DNA of 64,000 nt, taken from Robbsia betulipollinis (GTDB lineage Bacteria; Pseudomonadota; Gammaproteobacteria; Burkholderiales; Burkholderiaceae). The stretch spans positions 248,001 to 312,000 of the forward strand of contig NZ_JAPMXC010000002.1 of NCBI RefSeq assembly GCF_026624755.1. Reading direction: 5' to 3'. Shown piece after piece: positions 32,112-40,890 of this stretch (its first letter is position 1; every line of letters begins with the position of its first letter). A model generated the notes under the pieces. The model searched no databases. It saw only the letters and a list, made by a program, of their open reading frames with translations, and had not been told where the DNA came from. A program made the position numbers and the translations under genes.

Positions 32112-34727
32112 CACCGCGCCGCGCGGCGTCGCATCCGGCCCCAGCGGAGCGCGCGTGGCGAGCGCATTCTCGGCGGGCAGTACCCAGCTTGCACGCGGGT
32201 TCGCGATCTCGATGCCCAGCTCGCGGAACCGCTCGAACATCTTCCGGTTGAACGCGCGCTGCACGCCCCAGCGTCCCTTGTCCACGCAGCGGATCTGCCC
32301 GGCGATCGTCACCATCGAACCGTCGACCGAGTCCACGCCCCACAGTTCCAGATCGTTCAGGGTCAGGTCCTGGAACGCGGGATCGGCACGCATGTCCGCG
32401 CCGATCTTCTGCAACTCGTCGATCACCTGATCGATATCGCTGTCATAGGCCACGCTCACGCGCACCGCCGCGTTGCCGATGCCGCGGTTCGTATTGTTGA
32501 CCGTCGACACCGAGCTGAAAGGCACGATATGCAAGGAGCCGTCGCCCGCGCGCAGGCGCACCGTGCGAATCGACAGGTACTCCACGCTGCCCGACACCCC
32601 CGCCACCGTCACCCAGTCGCCGACCTGCATCGCGTTTTCCATCAACAGGAAAATGCCGGTGATGAAATCCTGCACGAGCTTTTGCGAACCGAAGCCCAGG
32701 GCCACGCCGATAATGCTCGCCCCGGCCAGCAGCGGCGTCGTGTTGATGCCGATCTCGTTCAACGCGGTCAGGCCGACGATCAGCACGATGACGATGAACA
32801 GGCAGCTGCGCAGCATCGGTATCAGCGTGCGCAGCCGCGCCGCGCGCACCAGGTCGCCGCTTTCGGTCCAGCGTGCGAGACGCCGTTCCACGGCTGCGTT
32901 GGCCATCTCCCATACCGCCACCGCGACACCGGCGGCGACGGCGATGGTCAGCGCGGCCGAGGCGAGGTCGCGGCCGACGGAACCGTGCCTGAACCACGCG
33001 ATCGCATTGAAGCCCCAGACCTCCAGCAAGGCGATCGCCGCGCCAATCACGATGACCGCGGACACGGCGGAACGGGCGATCGGATAGTAGCGCTCGGCCA
33101 GCCGGCCGCGCGACCCCGAGGACCCCGCGCCGGGCGCTTCCGTGTCGGCGTGGAATGCCCGGCCCAGGCCGCCCAGCGCGAGAATCGCGAACAGGCGCGC
33201 GGCGACGATGACGCCCACCGAGACGCCGATGAAATGAACCAGCTTCGGAAAGCCGTCCTCCACCCCGAGCGCCCAGACGACCCAGATCGCCATCACGACG
33301 AAGGCAGCGAAGTAGGCCCATACCTCCGCCAGCCAGTTGCGCACGCCGGCCACCGCCCCATGTCGGTCCGCGCCCGCCGCGATGCGCTCGCCGATAGGCT
33401 TGCGGACATGGAAAATCAGGACGACCACGAAGATGTGGACCACCAGGGAAATCAATTTCATGAACGCGACACGGCCGACTTCGCTTGCGCCGAACGCCCC
33501 CGCGCCGTTGCTGATCGCCAGACCGACGGCGGCCACCACCACGATGCGCCGCACCCAGTTTTCCACGACCCGTGACAACTCGGCGCTGACCCGCAGGATG
33601 CGCAGGCCATGCCCGACGGGCGACACCAGCAGCCGTACCACTGCCATCGTGACGCGTATCGTCAGATAGGCATCGACGAAGCCGCTCACCATGTCCTCGA
33701 TGGCGCCCTGGTTACCCGCGAGCCAGCGCAGCACCAGCCCCGCTGCGAGGAAGAACAGCGCCAGCGGCAGCAGGTCGAGAACGAGCGCGCCGAGCGCGTA
33801 CGGCAGGTGGCGCAGCGTCGCCCAATGCTCGGCCGAGCGCGGCACCGCGACCGGCGGCTGCGCGGCATTGGCGCTCTCCGCCGCCGCGGCCATCACCTGC
33901 TCGGCGCCATGACCGGCCCCGGCGCCGTCGCCCGCGTCCACCTTGACCGCCTCGACACGCTCGGTACCGTCGACCTGCGTGCGCATCAGCGCGACATCGC
34001 CCGGCGGGGTCTCCAGTCCCGCTGCGACGGCGTTTTCCCGTTCCGTCAGCACGGAGGCGGCGTCGGGCGCCGGCGTCGCCTCCGCCTTCTCCGACGCGGC
34101 CTCGGCACCGGCCCCGCGGTCCTTCGCGTTCGCCGTGCGCGCCGCGTGTGCCGTGACCGCCGCGACATCGCCGACCAGCTTCGCACCAACCTCCGCGCGC
34201 GCCGCCGCTTCGCGCGCTTCTATCTCGCGCCGGCCCTGCGCGACGCTCTCGCGGCGCACCCGCGCCTGCCGCACGTCCTCTTCGCGCGCCCGGCGCTCGA
34301 CCGTCTCGGCATGCTCGACCAGCGCCTGTCGCGGCCGTTTCAAGACCCGTCGCAGCAGCCACTCCAGCGCCAGTCCCACGATAAACACGGCCAGCAACGC
34401 GGTCGAGCCCTTGATCAGCAGATCCTGACCATGCTCGGTGCCGAAGGTGGTACGCAACCAGCGCATCAGCGTCGGCAGGGCCACCACCGCGTGCTCCAGT
34501 TTCACCAACTGGTCGGTCAATCCGTCGACCCAGTGCCCGATCTGTCGCAACAATTGCGCCGTCAGGCCATTGGCTTCGATAGGGACGATCGCGGCGGCTC
34601 CGGATGCGCCGGAGGCTGGCGCGGCCGCGGCCGGGACGGCGGCGGGAGCGGCCGCGGAACTGTCAAGCGCGAACAACGCAAGCATCAGCGGGGCCGCGAG
34701 TCTTGTCAGGAAATTCGGTATACGCAT
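32094..34727 (-). CDS. large MscS-family mechanosensitive channel
   Basis: Inner-membrane channel of 877 residues. Order: cleavable signal (MRIPNFLTRLAAPLMLALFA, to about 26), a first helix near 105-125, an Arg/Glu/Ala-rich coiled-coil and low-complexity region (about 130-270), several membrane helices, then the MscS module from about 655 (TPLLAGASIIGVALGFGSQKLVQDF pore helix, GDWVTVAGVSGSVEYLSIRTVRLR beta domain). The start at 34727 is chosen for its signal peptide; an upstream in-frame start would bury it. It is larger than MscS (286) and closer in size to YbiO/YjeP-type channels. Confidence 0.9.
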   Translation of the reverse strand: MRIPNFLTRLAAPLMLALFALDSSAAAPAAVPAAAAPASGASGAAAIVPIEANGLTAQLLRQIGHWVDGLTDQLVKLEHAVVALPTLMRWLRTTFGTEHGQDLLIKGSTALLAVFIVGLALEWLLRRVLKRPRQALVEHAETVERRAREEDVRQARVRRESVAQGRREIEAREAAARAEVGAKLVGDVAAVTAHAARTANAKDRGAGAEAASEKAEATPAPDAASVLTERENAVAAGLETPPGDVALMRTQVDGTERVEAVKVDAGDGAGAGHGAEQVMAAAAESANAAQPPVAVPRSAEHWATLRHLPYALGALVLDLLPLALFFLAAGLVLRWLAGNQGAIEDMVSGFVDAYLTIRVTMAVVRLLVSPVGHGLRILRVSAELSRVVENWVRRIVVVAAVGLAISNGAGAFGASEVGRVAFMKLISLVVHIFVVVLIFHVRKPIGERIAAGADRHGAVAGVRNWLAEVWAYFAAFVVMAIWVVWALGVEDGFPKLVHFIGVSVGVIVAARLFAILALGGLGRAFHADTEAPGAGSSGSRGRLAERYYPIARSAVSAVIVIGAAIALLEVWGFNAIAWFRHGSVGRDLASAALTIAVAAGVAVAVWEMANAAVERRLARWTESGDLVRAARLRTLIPMLRSCLFIVIVLIVGLTALNEIGINTTPLLAGASIIGVALGFGSQKLVQDFITGIFLLMENAMQVGDWVTVAGVSGSVEYLSIRTVRLRAGDGSLHIVPFSSVSTVNNTNRGIGNAAVRVSVAYDSDIDQVIDELQKIGADMRADPAFQDLTLNDLELWGVDSVDGSMVTIAGQIRCVDKGRWGVQRAFNRKMFERFRELGIEIANPRASWVLPAENALATRAPLGPDATPRGAVSPPEA

Positions 34728-35088
34728 CGGAATCGCTATGAAAATTGAGAAGTGTCGCCCACCCCCGAGGGGCGCCGGCAGCGAATCATTGTTGCAGCTT
34801 TTACCGTTGCGCGCGATGAACGCAAACGCACATACGGCAATGCCGTCGCGCGCCATACTCGCGCTCGCCATGACACGGGGCACCCTGTGCATGGCAGGCA
34901 GTTCGGTATCGCCAGCGGAAGAAGGGGGCCGCCGGAGAGTGCATTTTTCCGGCAGGTCGGTCATATTTGCGACGGTTCGCCCGGACCGCTCCATGCGCGT
35001 GACGGTCGAACCGTCGGGTGCGATTCTTGCATTTGGCGTGCCGGCGTTTTTCGTCCCGCACGATCGTGGGCGTGATCTCGCAGGTCGC

Positions 35089-35117
35089 TTCCGGCACGCG
35101 GCCAGACAGGATAGTAT
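35089..35117 (+). promoter_or_regulatory. candidate promoter of the sugar transporter
   Basis: TTCCGG (35089-35094) and TAGTAT (35112-35117) are 17 bases apart, about 110 bases before the start codon. The weak -35 is the same hexamer seen before the gene at 14177. Confidence 0.35.
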
Positions 35118-35121
35118 GCGG

Positions 35122-35156
35122 GCGCGATGCGCGGGCGAACCCGCCACGCATCGCGC
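35122..35156. promoter_or_regulatory. nested inverted repeat in the sugar-transporter leader
   Basis: Perfect 10-bp arms GCGCGATGCG (35122-35131) and CGCATCGCGC (35147-35156), with an inner GCGGG-CGAA-CCCGC hairpin. It lies just downstream of the candidate -10, the place for an operator or a 5'-UTR structure. Confidence 0.55.
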
Positions 35157-35225
35157 AATGAAACATATGCCGTCCCGTGACGGCAGGAAACGACGATCTC
35201 GTCAGAGCAACAAGGAGACATTTTT

Positions 35226-36617
35226 TTGAATACCATTACGGCCAAAACATCGAGCCCATCGCGTTACAAGGTCATCTTCACTTGCCTGATGGCCGCTCTT
35301 GCCGGCCTGCTGTTCGGCCTGGACATCGGCGTGATTTCAGGCGCCCTGCCTTTCATCGCCAAGACGTATGCGATATCGGATCGCCTCCAGGAATGGATCG
35401 TCAGTTCGATGATGTTCGGCGCCGCGGTCGGCGCAGTCGTCGCCGGCTGGCTGTCGTGGAGCCTGGGGCGGAAGTACTCGCTCGTGCTCGGCGCGATCTT
35501 GTTCGTCGCCGGCTCGATCGTCTGCGCGTTCGCCTGGAATCCGATGGTGCTGATCGGCGGCCGGATCCTGCTGGGGCTGGCCGTGGGCATCGCGTCATTC
35601 ACGGCACCGCTCTACCTCTCGGAAATCGCGCCGCAATCGGTGCGCGGCGCGATGATCTCGCTGTATCAGTTGATGATCACCGTGGGCATACTCGCGGCGT
35701 TTCTGTCGAACACCGCATTCAGCTATAACGGCAACTGGCGCTGGATGCTGGGCGTGATCGCCTTCCCGGCCCTGGTTCTGCTGCTGGGTGTCATGCTCCT
35801 GCCGCGCAGCCCGCGCTGGCTGATGATGCGGGGGCGCGAGACCGAGGCACTGCGCATTCTCGTCAGCCTGCGGTCCGACCGCGCCACCGCGGAGCGGGAA
35901 ATCCATGAGATTCGCGAACAGCTGCGCGTCAAACAGGAAGGGTTCTCGCTGCTGCGCGCCAACCGGAATTTCCGGCGTTCGCTGGGCCTCGGCATCCTTC
36001 TGCAGATCATGCAGCAGCTCACGGGCATCAACGTCGTCATGTATTACGCGCCGCGCATTTTCGGTCTGGCCGGGTACGGCAGCCCGCAAGCGCAACTGTG
36101 GGGGACCGTGCTGATCGGCGCGGTCAATGTGCTGTCCACCTTCATCGCGATCGGCCTCGTGGACCGCTGGGGCCGCAAGCCCATCCTCTACATCGGCTTC
36201 GCGGTCATGGCGCTGGGCATGGGCGCGCTGGGCATTTTGCTGCATCTGGGCGTACACACGCCGGCGGAGCAGATGACGGCCGCTGGCACGCTCCTGATCT
36301 TCATCGTGGGTTTCGCGATGTCGGCGGGACCGCTGATCTGGATTCTGTGTTCGGAAATCCAGCCGACGAAGGGCCGCGACTTCGGCATCGCCGTATCGAC
36401 CTTCACGAACTGGATCGCCAACATGCTCGCCGGTGCCACGTTCCTGACGCTGATCAATGAAATCGGCGCGCCGGCCACTTTCGGCGGCTATGCGTTGCTC
36501 AATGCCCTTTTCATTCTGCTGGTGCTGTGGCTCGTGCCGGAAACGAAGGGCGTGTCGCTCGAATTGATCGAACGCAATCTGCTTGCCGGAAAACCGCTGC
36601 GTTCGATCGGACAATAG
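35226..36617 (+). CDS. MFS sugar:proton symporter (GalP/AraE/XylE-like)
   Basis: Twelve-helix inner-membrane sugar porter of 463 residues. Family signatures: GLLFGLDIGVISGAL in helix 1, SPRWLMMRGR after helix 6, GINVVMYYAPRIF in helix 7, DRWGRKPILYIG, and the closing PETKGVSLELIE. The start is TTG at 35226, supported by AAGGAG 8 bases upstream and the absence of any ATG before helix 1. The exact sugar (galactose, arabinose, glucose) cannot be told. Its 3' end faces the coiled-coil gene pair. Confidence 0.93.
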   Translation: MNTITAKTSSPSRYKVIFTCLMAALAGLLFGLDIGVISGALPFIAKTYAISDRLQEWIVSSMMFGAAVGAVVAGWLSWSLGRKYSLVLGAILFVAGSIVCAFAWNPMVLIGGRILLGLAVGIASFTAPLYLSEIAPQSVRGAMISLYQLMITVGILAAFLSNTAFSYNGNWRWMLGVIAFPALVLLLGVMLLPRSPRWLMMRGRETEALRILVSLRSDRATAEREIHEIREQLRVKQEGFSLLRANRNFRRSLGLGILLQIMQQLTGINVVMYYAPRIFGLAGYGSPQAQLWGTVLIGAVNVLSTFIAIGLVDRWGRKPILYIGFAVMALGMGALGILLHLGVHTPAEQMTAAGTLLIFIVGFAMSAGPLIWILCSEIQPTKGRDFGIAVSTFTNWIANMLAGATFLTLINEIGAPATFGGYALLNALFILLVLWLVPETKGVSLELIERNLLAGKPLRSIGQ

Positions 36618-36624
36618 CGAGCGC

Positions 36625-37008
36625 CTAGCCAGCCTTCCCGCGAGGCTGGCGCGGCACCGGCGCGGCAATGACGGGCGCAATCGCCCCCATGCGCCGGCAT
36701 TGCCGGGCATCACGCGAGGCCAGCCCGGCCGTGACGGCCTGCAACGCTTCCTGCAGGCCGACGAGACGATCCTGCAGGCCGTGCGGTCCGGCGAGTGCCC
36801 CGGCAATCCGTTCGACTTCTCCCTGCTGACGCAGCACGGCTTCGCTCTGCCGCTCCAGGCGCTCACCCATCGCGGCCAACGCCGCACGCCGATCGCGCGA
36901 TCGTGCTTCGTGTCGCGTGATCAGGGTCGCGGTGTCCCGGTGGGCGGTCCGCTCCGCGTCAAGGACGGCTTCCAGACCACGGTTGATGCTCGAACAGGCC
37001 GACAGCAT
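36625..37008 (-). CDS. small helical/coiled-coil protein, unrecognised
   Basis: A 127-residue protein I do not recognise. The start at 37008 is set by AAAGGAG 5 bases upstream; an earlier in-frame ATG at 37092 lacks one. Residues about 5-100 are almost wholly helical and charged (EAVLDAERTAHRD, RDRRAALAAMGERLERQSEAVLRQQGEVERIAG), ending in a Pro/basic tail (APVPRQPRGKAG). It has no signal peptide, membrane segment or catalytic motif. It lies 104 bp downstream of another coiled-coil gene on the same strand, and its coiled coil weakly resembles residues 275-330 of that protein. A hairpin (36627-36649) overlaps its last codons. Confidence 0.65.
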   Translation of the reverse strand: MLSACSSINRGLEAVLDAERTAHRDTATLITRHEARSRDRRAALAAMGERLERQSEAVLRQQGEVERIAGALAGPHGLQDRLVGLQEALQAVTAGLASRDARQCRRMGAIAPVIAAPVPRQPRGKAG

Positions 37009-37112
37009 GACATCTCCTTTATTGTTGGCACATCGGAAGGGGCAGTGCCCAACCCGCATCGTCATGCTCTGCCCACCCACGCTCCGTGGCAATCGGACGC
37101 AACCGAAATCGT

Positions 37113-38273
37113 TCAGCGCCGCAGCGCGGCGGACACGTTAGGCGGCAGGCGCGTCTCCGTCTCCGCCACCGGCACGGATTCGCGCATCCCGGCGACGGTG
37201 CCGTCGCCAGCCGTCTCCCCCGCTGAATGCAGGGCGAGCTGGCGGCGAAGCTGATCGATCATCGCCTCCACCCCCGCGTCCCCCTCGAGTCGCCCCTGGA
37301 TCGCCGCCATCGCGCGCGCCAGATCGTCGACCGCCTGTCTGAGCCCCAGCAACTGCGCGTCGTTGCGCGCCGCCTGCCGTTCATTGGCGTGCATCATCAG
37401 GGACCGCTCACGGTCCGCCGCGTCCAGTGCCGCGAGACGCGCCAGTACCGTTTCGCCGGATGCCATGTGTTCGACATGCATCGTGCGAATGCCGTCGGCG
37501 AGCTGCCGGGTGACATCGAGCAGGGCATCGTAGTCCAGCTCGCGGCTGCACGCGGCGAATTGGTCGATGAGCTGCGTCAGCGCCTTCCACCCCGTGTCGC
37601 GCCGTTGCGAGAAGTGCACGGTGGTCTGCATGGCGATGCCGATCGCCAAGATAGTCAGGGGAACCACCAGAATGGGTAGCGCGACCGTTGCGGTCAGGAT
37701 CGTGCCGACCGCCGAAACAAGGGCGGCCGCCACGATCACCGCCGTGCGCAGCCTGAAACGGGTGTACTCCTTCGGCATCTCGCCTTTGGCTTCGTCCAGC
37801 CGACGGGACACATTGCGCTGCGCTTCACGCAGCCCGGCGAGGCTGGCCGCATCCGGCGTGCGGCCAGCGTCTTCGGCCCGCACCATCTTGTCGAGATCGT
37901 CCGCCAGCGACGCGGCCGCCTGCGCGACGGCCGACAGGATGCGCTCGACCTTCCCGGCGGCATGGCGCCGATGGGCGAAGCATCGCGCAAGCGGACCACC
38001 GCCGACCAAGCCGCCCAGCGGCCCGACGCTGATCTTGTTTGTCACTTTTTTCAGCTTGTTTTGCAGCTCGCCGAGGTCCATCGATAGGGTGCTTCCGGGA
38101 CAGCGCTCCTGCAACTGCCCTGTGGCGCCATGAATACGTTCGAACGCCGCGCCGATCTTTTCGACCTCCACCTGCCAGGCCGGACGCGGCACCGATACGG
38201 CGGGCGCAGAACTCCTGAAACTGGTCATCTGGGAGAGGTGATGCGGCAACTGAAAAGGATTTCGGATGACCAT
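37113..38273 (-). CDS. coiled-coil protein with a central transmembrane hairpin, unrecognised
   Basis: A 386-residue protein, not recognised. The ATG at 38273 is set by GGAG 5 bases upstream. Predicted order: Ser/Pro N-terminal tail (1-32), helix (33-60), a Gly-rich hinge (ISVGPLGGLVGGGP, 81-94), a helical coiled-coil region (105-170), two adjacent hydrophobic segments (about 177-195 and 197-214) forming a hairpin, then a long helical region (220-350) and a disordered acidic tail. There is no signal peptide. The coil-hairpin-coil layout recalls type III translocators and other secreted membrane-active proteins, but no secretion genes are nearby. Confidence 0.65.
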   Translation of the reverse strand: MVIRNPFQLPHHLSQMTSFRSSAPAVSVPRPAWQVEVEKIGAAFERIHGATGQLQERCPGSTLSMDLGELQNKLKKVTNKISVGPLGGLVGGGPLARCFAHRRHAAGKVERILSAVAQAAASLADDLDKMVRAEDAGRTPDAASLAGLREAQRNVSRRLDEAKGEMPKEYTRFRLRTAVIVAAALVSAVGTILTATVALPILVVPLTILAIGIAMQTTVHFSQRRDTGWKALTQLIDQFAACSRELDYDALLDVTRQLADGIRTMHVEHMASGETVLARLAALDAADRERSLMMHANERQAARNDAQLLGLRQAVDDLARAMAAIQGRLEGDAGVEAMIDQLRRQLALHSAGETAGDGTVAGMRESVPVAETETRLPPNVSAALRR

Positions 38274-38594
38274 TTGCACTCCGGATATCAAGTAAAGCAG
38301 CGGGCCACCGCTCCGTTGGGCGACCGTCGCGAAGATAGTTCGGCGGCAGCGCGCGATATGAGAGAAAAAACTTCCGCCGCCATGCACATCTTCGTCGAGC
38401 GGCGTGTGCCGTTCAATCGGACGCCGCCGAATATGGGACGGCCGGCATTCACCGGTGCGTCTCCGGATGGCATTGCGGCGGAATCCGGCAAGCCGCGACA
38501 CCGTGCAGCCGTGACACCGCGAAAAGACTGGAGTCGGGAAATTTGTCCGGCAATCATTCCCCGTTCAAGTCTTACCATCCCTCACGAGGCATTC
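38274..38594. other. 321-bp divergent intergenic region
   Basis: Lies between the divergent coiled-coil gene and the amino-acid-binding protein gene. It carries short A-rich and T-rich patches unlike the flanking coding sequence. I saw no confident promoter, operator palindrome or gene here. Confidence 0.5.
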
Positions 38595-39494
38595 ATGCTC
38601 CACCGTCTGCGCTGTACCGCCGTGCTTGCCGCCATTTTGTGCGGCGCCGGTCTCGCCCACGCCGCCCCTGCCGGTCCGACGCTGGACGGCATTCGCAGCT
38701 CCGGCGTCATCACCATCGGGGTACGCGACAATTCCTTTCCCTTTTCCTATCTCGATAACGAAAATCACTATCTCGGATTTTCGGTGGACATCAGCAACGC
38801 GATCGTCGCCGCGATCAAGAAGAAACTCGCGATGCCCGGGCTGCGCGTCCGGGAATTGGCCGTCACGTCCCAAAACCGCATTCCCCTGCTGCAGAACAAC
38901 CAGATACAGTTCGAATGCAGCTCCACCACGCATAACGTCGAACGTTCCAAGCAGGTGAATTTCAGCGACACCTTCTTCGTCATCGGCACGCGCCTCATGG
39001 TGCCGAAGGGTTCCCCGGTCAAGGACTTCGCCGATCTGAAAGACAAGACCGTGGTCACGGTCGCCGGATCCACCTCGGAGCGGATCCTGCGCGGCATGAA
39101 CGAGCACGACGGCATGCGCATGCGCATTCTCAGCTCGGTCGATGCCGCCACCGCTTTCGTTACGCTGGAGACCGGGCGCGCGGGCGCCTATATGATGGAC
39201 GACCCCGTGTTGGCCGGCGGACGCGCCACCGCACACGACCCGGGCGGCTGGGAGATCGTCGGCGAGCCGCGCTCCCGCGAAGCCTATGGCTGCATGCTCC
39301 CGAAAGACGATGCCGGGTTCAAGGAGCTCGTCGACCAGGTAATGTCCGAACGGCAGCGCGACGGCACCGAGACGGCGAATTACCGCAAATGGTTTCTTTC
39401 CCCGACGCCGCCCAAGAACGTCAATCTTAAGTTCGATATGACGCCCGACATCCAGGCCCTGTACGCGCATCCCGACGACAAACCGTTGCAATAA
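38595..39494 (+). CDS. amino-acid ABC transporter substrate-binding protein (glutamate/aspartate GltI-like)
   Basis: Periplasmic binding protein of 299 residues. A signal peptide ends near HAAP (about residue 26), followed by LDGIRSSGVITIGVRDNSFPFSYLDN, the family's ligand-domain start, and the ECSSTTHNVERSKQVNFSDTFFVIGTRLMV block typical of GltI/PEB1-like proteins. GAGG precedes the ATG at 38595. No permease or ATPase gene is adjacent, so it must use a transporter encoded elsewhere or act as a sensor. Confidence 0.88.
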   Translation: MLHRLRCTAVLAAILCGAGLAHAAPAGPTLDGIRSSGVITIGVRDNSFPFSYLDNENHYLGFSVDISNAIVAAIKKKLAMPGLRVRELAVTSQNRIPLLQNNQIQFECSSTTHNVERSKQVNFSDTFFVIGTRLMVPKGSPVKDFADLKDKTVVTVAGSTSERILRGMNEHDGMRMRILSSVDAATAFVTLETGRAGAYMMDDPVLAGGRATAHDPGGWEIVGEPRSREAYGCMLPKDDAGFKELVDQVMSERQRDGTETANYRKWFLSPTPPKNVNLKFDMTPDIQALYAHPDDKPLQ

Positions 39495-39631
39495 GCCCGG
39501 CAGCCCCGTCAGCAGGCGCGCCGCAGCCCCATGCGGCGGCCAACGGAAACAGGATGCAGGCGTCCCCGGACGAGCTCAGGAAGGCTTGGCAAGGCACGTT
39601 ACCTGCTTGCCTCGGTCATCCCGTGCCCCGC

Positions 39632-39659
39632 GTGAGGATGGGCACACGCTTATCCTCAC
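39632..39659. promoter_or_regulatory. inverted repeat upstream of the GDSL lipoprotein gene
   Basis: GTGAGGAT (39632-39639) and ATCCTCAC (39652-39659) form perfect 8-bp arms 12 bases apart, about 100 bases before the start codon. It could be an operator or a terminator-like hairpin for the upstream gene. A run of nine G follows at 39668-39676. Confidence 0.45.
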
Positions 39660-39753
39660 ACACCTCCGGGGGGGGGCGCGTCGTCCGTGTAAGTCCTGCA
39701 CGGTCACGGCAAAAACGCCTATCTCGAAGCTCATCCTGGATCGACACCTGCTC

Positions 39754-40890
39754 ATGTTCCTGTCTCGCAAAACGCTCGGGCGTACAAGAAATACCTTGTC
39801 CGGTATCGCCTTTCTGATGCTCGCTGGCTGCGGCGGCGGCCACGATGGCAGCACGACGTCGAGCACCGCCGCGGGCGGTGTCGATCTGCAGGTCGTCTCG
39901 TTCGGCGACAGCCTGTCCGATGTCGGCACCTATGCGGGTACGGGATCGGCAGGTTTCGTCCGTGGACGCTATACCACCAACCCGGGCGAGGTCTGGACGC
40001 AGAAGGTCGCGGAATATTACGGTGGCACCCTCACCGCGGCCTATCTGGGCGGTTATGGCACGCCGCTGGTCGCATCGACCGGCCTGGGCTATGCGCAAGG
40101 CGGATCCCGCGTGACCGATCCCATTGGCGAGAGCCACGCCACGACCTCGGCGACGGATTACAGCGCGGCAACCACCGTCCCCATCGTCACCCAGGTGCAG
40201 GAATACCTGAGCGCCCACGGGACGTTCAACGCCAATCAGCTCGTGCTGATCAACGGCGGCGCGAACGACATCTTCATCCAGGCCACCACCCTGGTGGAAG
40301 CGGTGGCGGCCGACGTCGCGGCCGGCATGACGCTGCAAGCGGCCATTACGCAGGAAACGCAGACCACGCTGGTGCCGGTGGCCACCGCCCTGGCGGCGCA
40401 GGTGGCCGCCGTGCTGGCGGCGGGCGCCACGCATGTCGTGGTATCCAATGTTCCGGATATCGGACAGACGCCGCTCGCGCTGGCGTTGGGGACGCAGGGC
40501 CAGGCGATCCTGACCGCGGTCGCCCAGGCCTACAACACCGCACTGTATGCGGCCTTGCAGAGCGCCGGCAATCTGAGCAAGGTGGTGTACGTCGACGCCT
40601 TCACCTGGCAGGACAATCTGTCGACGAACTATGTTGCCAACGGCTTCACGGTATCGAATACCGCGACCGCCTGCAATCTGACGGCGATGGCCGCCGTGGC
40701 CGTGGCGGCTGGACTGTCCGATCCGACGTCGTACGCGTCGTCCCTGTATTGCACATCGGCCTATCTCACCGCGGCCGGTGCCGATCAGACCTACCTTTTC
40801 GCCGACGATGTACACCCGACCACGCATACGCATGCCCTGTTCGCGGCGTATGTGGAACAGCAGATCGCCGCCAGCGGGCTGGGTAAATAA
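39754..40890 (+). CDS. GDSL/SGNH-family esterase, putative outer-membrane lipoprotein
   Basis: Secreted lipase/esterase-like protein of 378 residues. The start MFLSRKTLGRTRNTLSGIAFLMLAGCGGG carries a lipobox (LAGC, cysteine near 27) and a Gly/Asp/Ser linker. Block I is VVSFGDSLSDVGTYAG, block III LINGGANDIF, and the catalytic DDVHPTTHTHALFA is near the C-terminus. The protein body is rich in Ala, Thr and Val. An in-frame upstream start at 39586 would put a non-signal leader in front and is rejected. It follows the binding-protein gene by 259 bp and probably has its own promoter. Confidence 0.88.
   Translation: MFLSRKTLGRTRNTLSGIAFLMLAGCGGGHDGSTTSSTAAGGVDLQVVSFGDSLSDVGTYAGTGSAGFVRGRYTTNPGEVWTQKVAEYYGGTLTAAYLGGYGTPLVASTGLGYAQGGSRVTDPIGESHATTSATDYSAATTVPIVTQVQEYLSAHGTFNANQLVLINGGANDIFIQATTLVEAVAADVAAGMTLQAAITQETQTTLVPVATALAAQVAAVLAAGATHVVVSNVPDIGQTPLALALGTQGQAILTAVAQAYNTALYAALQSAGNLSKVVYVDAFTWQDNLSTNYVANGFTVSNTATACNLTAMAAVAVAAGLSDPTSYASSLYCTSAYLTAAGADQTYLFADDVHPTTHTHALFAAYVEQQIAASGLGK

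Larger units (their letters stand above)
34728..35225. other. 498-bp intergenic region before the sugar transporter
   Basis: No supported gene. Near its right end are a promoter-like pair, a nested inverted repeat and the ribosome-binding site of the MFS gene (described separately). The left part must hold the promoter of the MscS-type gene; no clear boxes were seen. Confidence 0.6.

Noticed and set aside
34752-35225. Possible small gene between the MscS-type gene and the sugar transporter
   Set aside because: Frames present are short or run through the MscS gene, lack ribosome-binding sites and match no family.
38274-38594. Type III regulatory hrp-type box (TTCG, 16 bases, TTCG) before the coiled-coil gene
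   Set aside because: TTCG-type words occur on the right strand but no two have the needed spacing.
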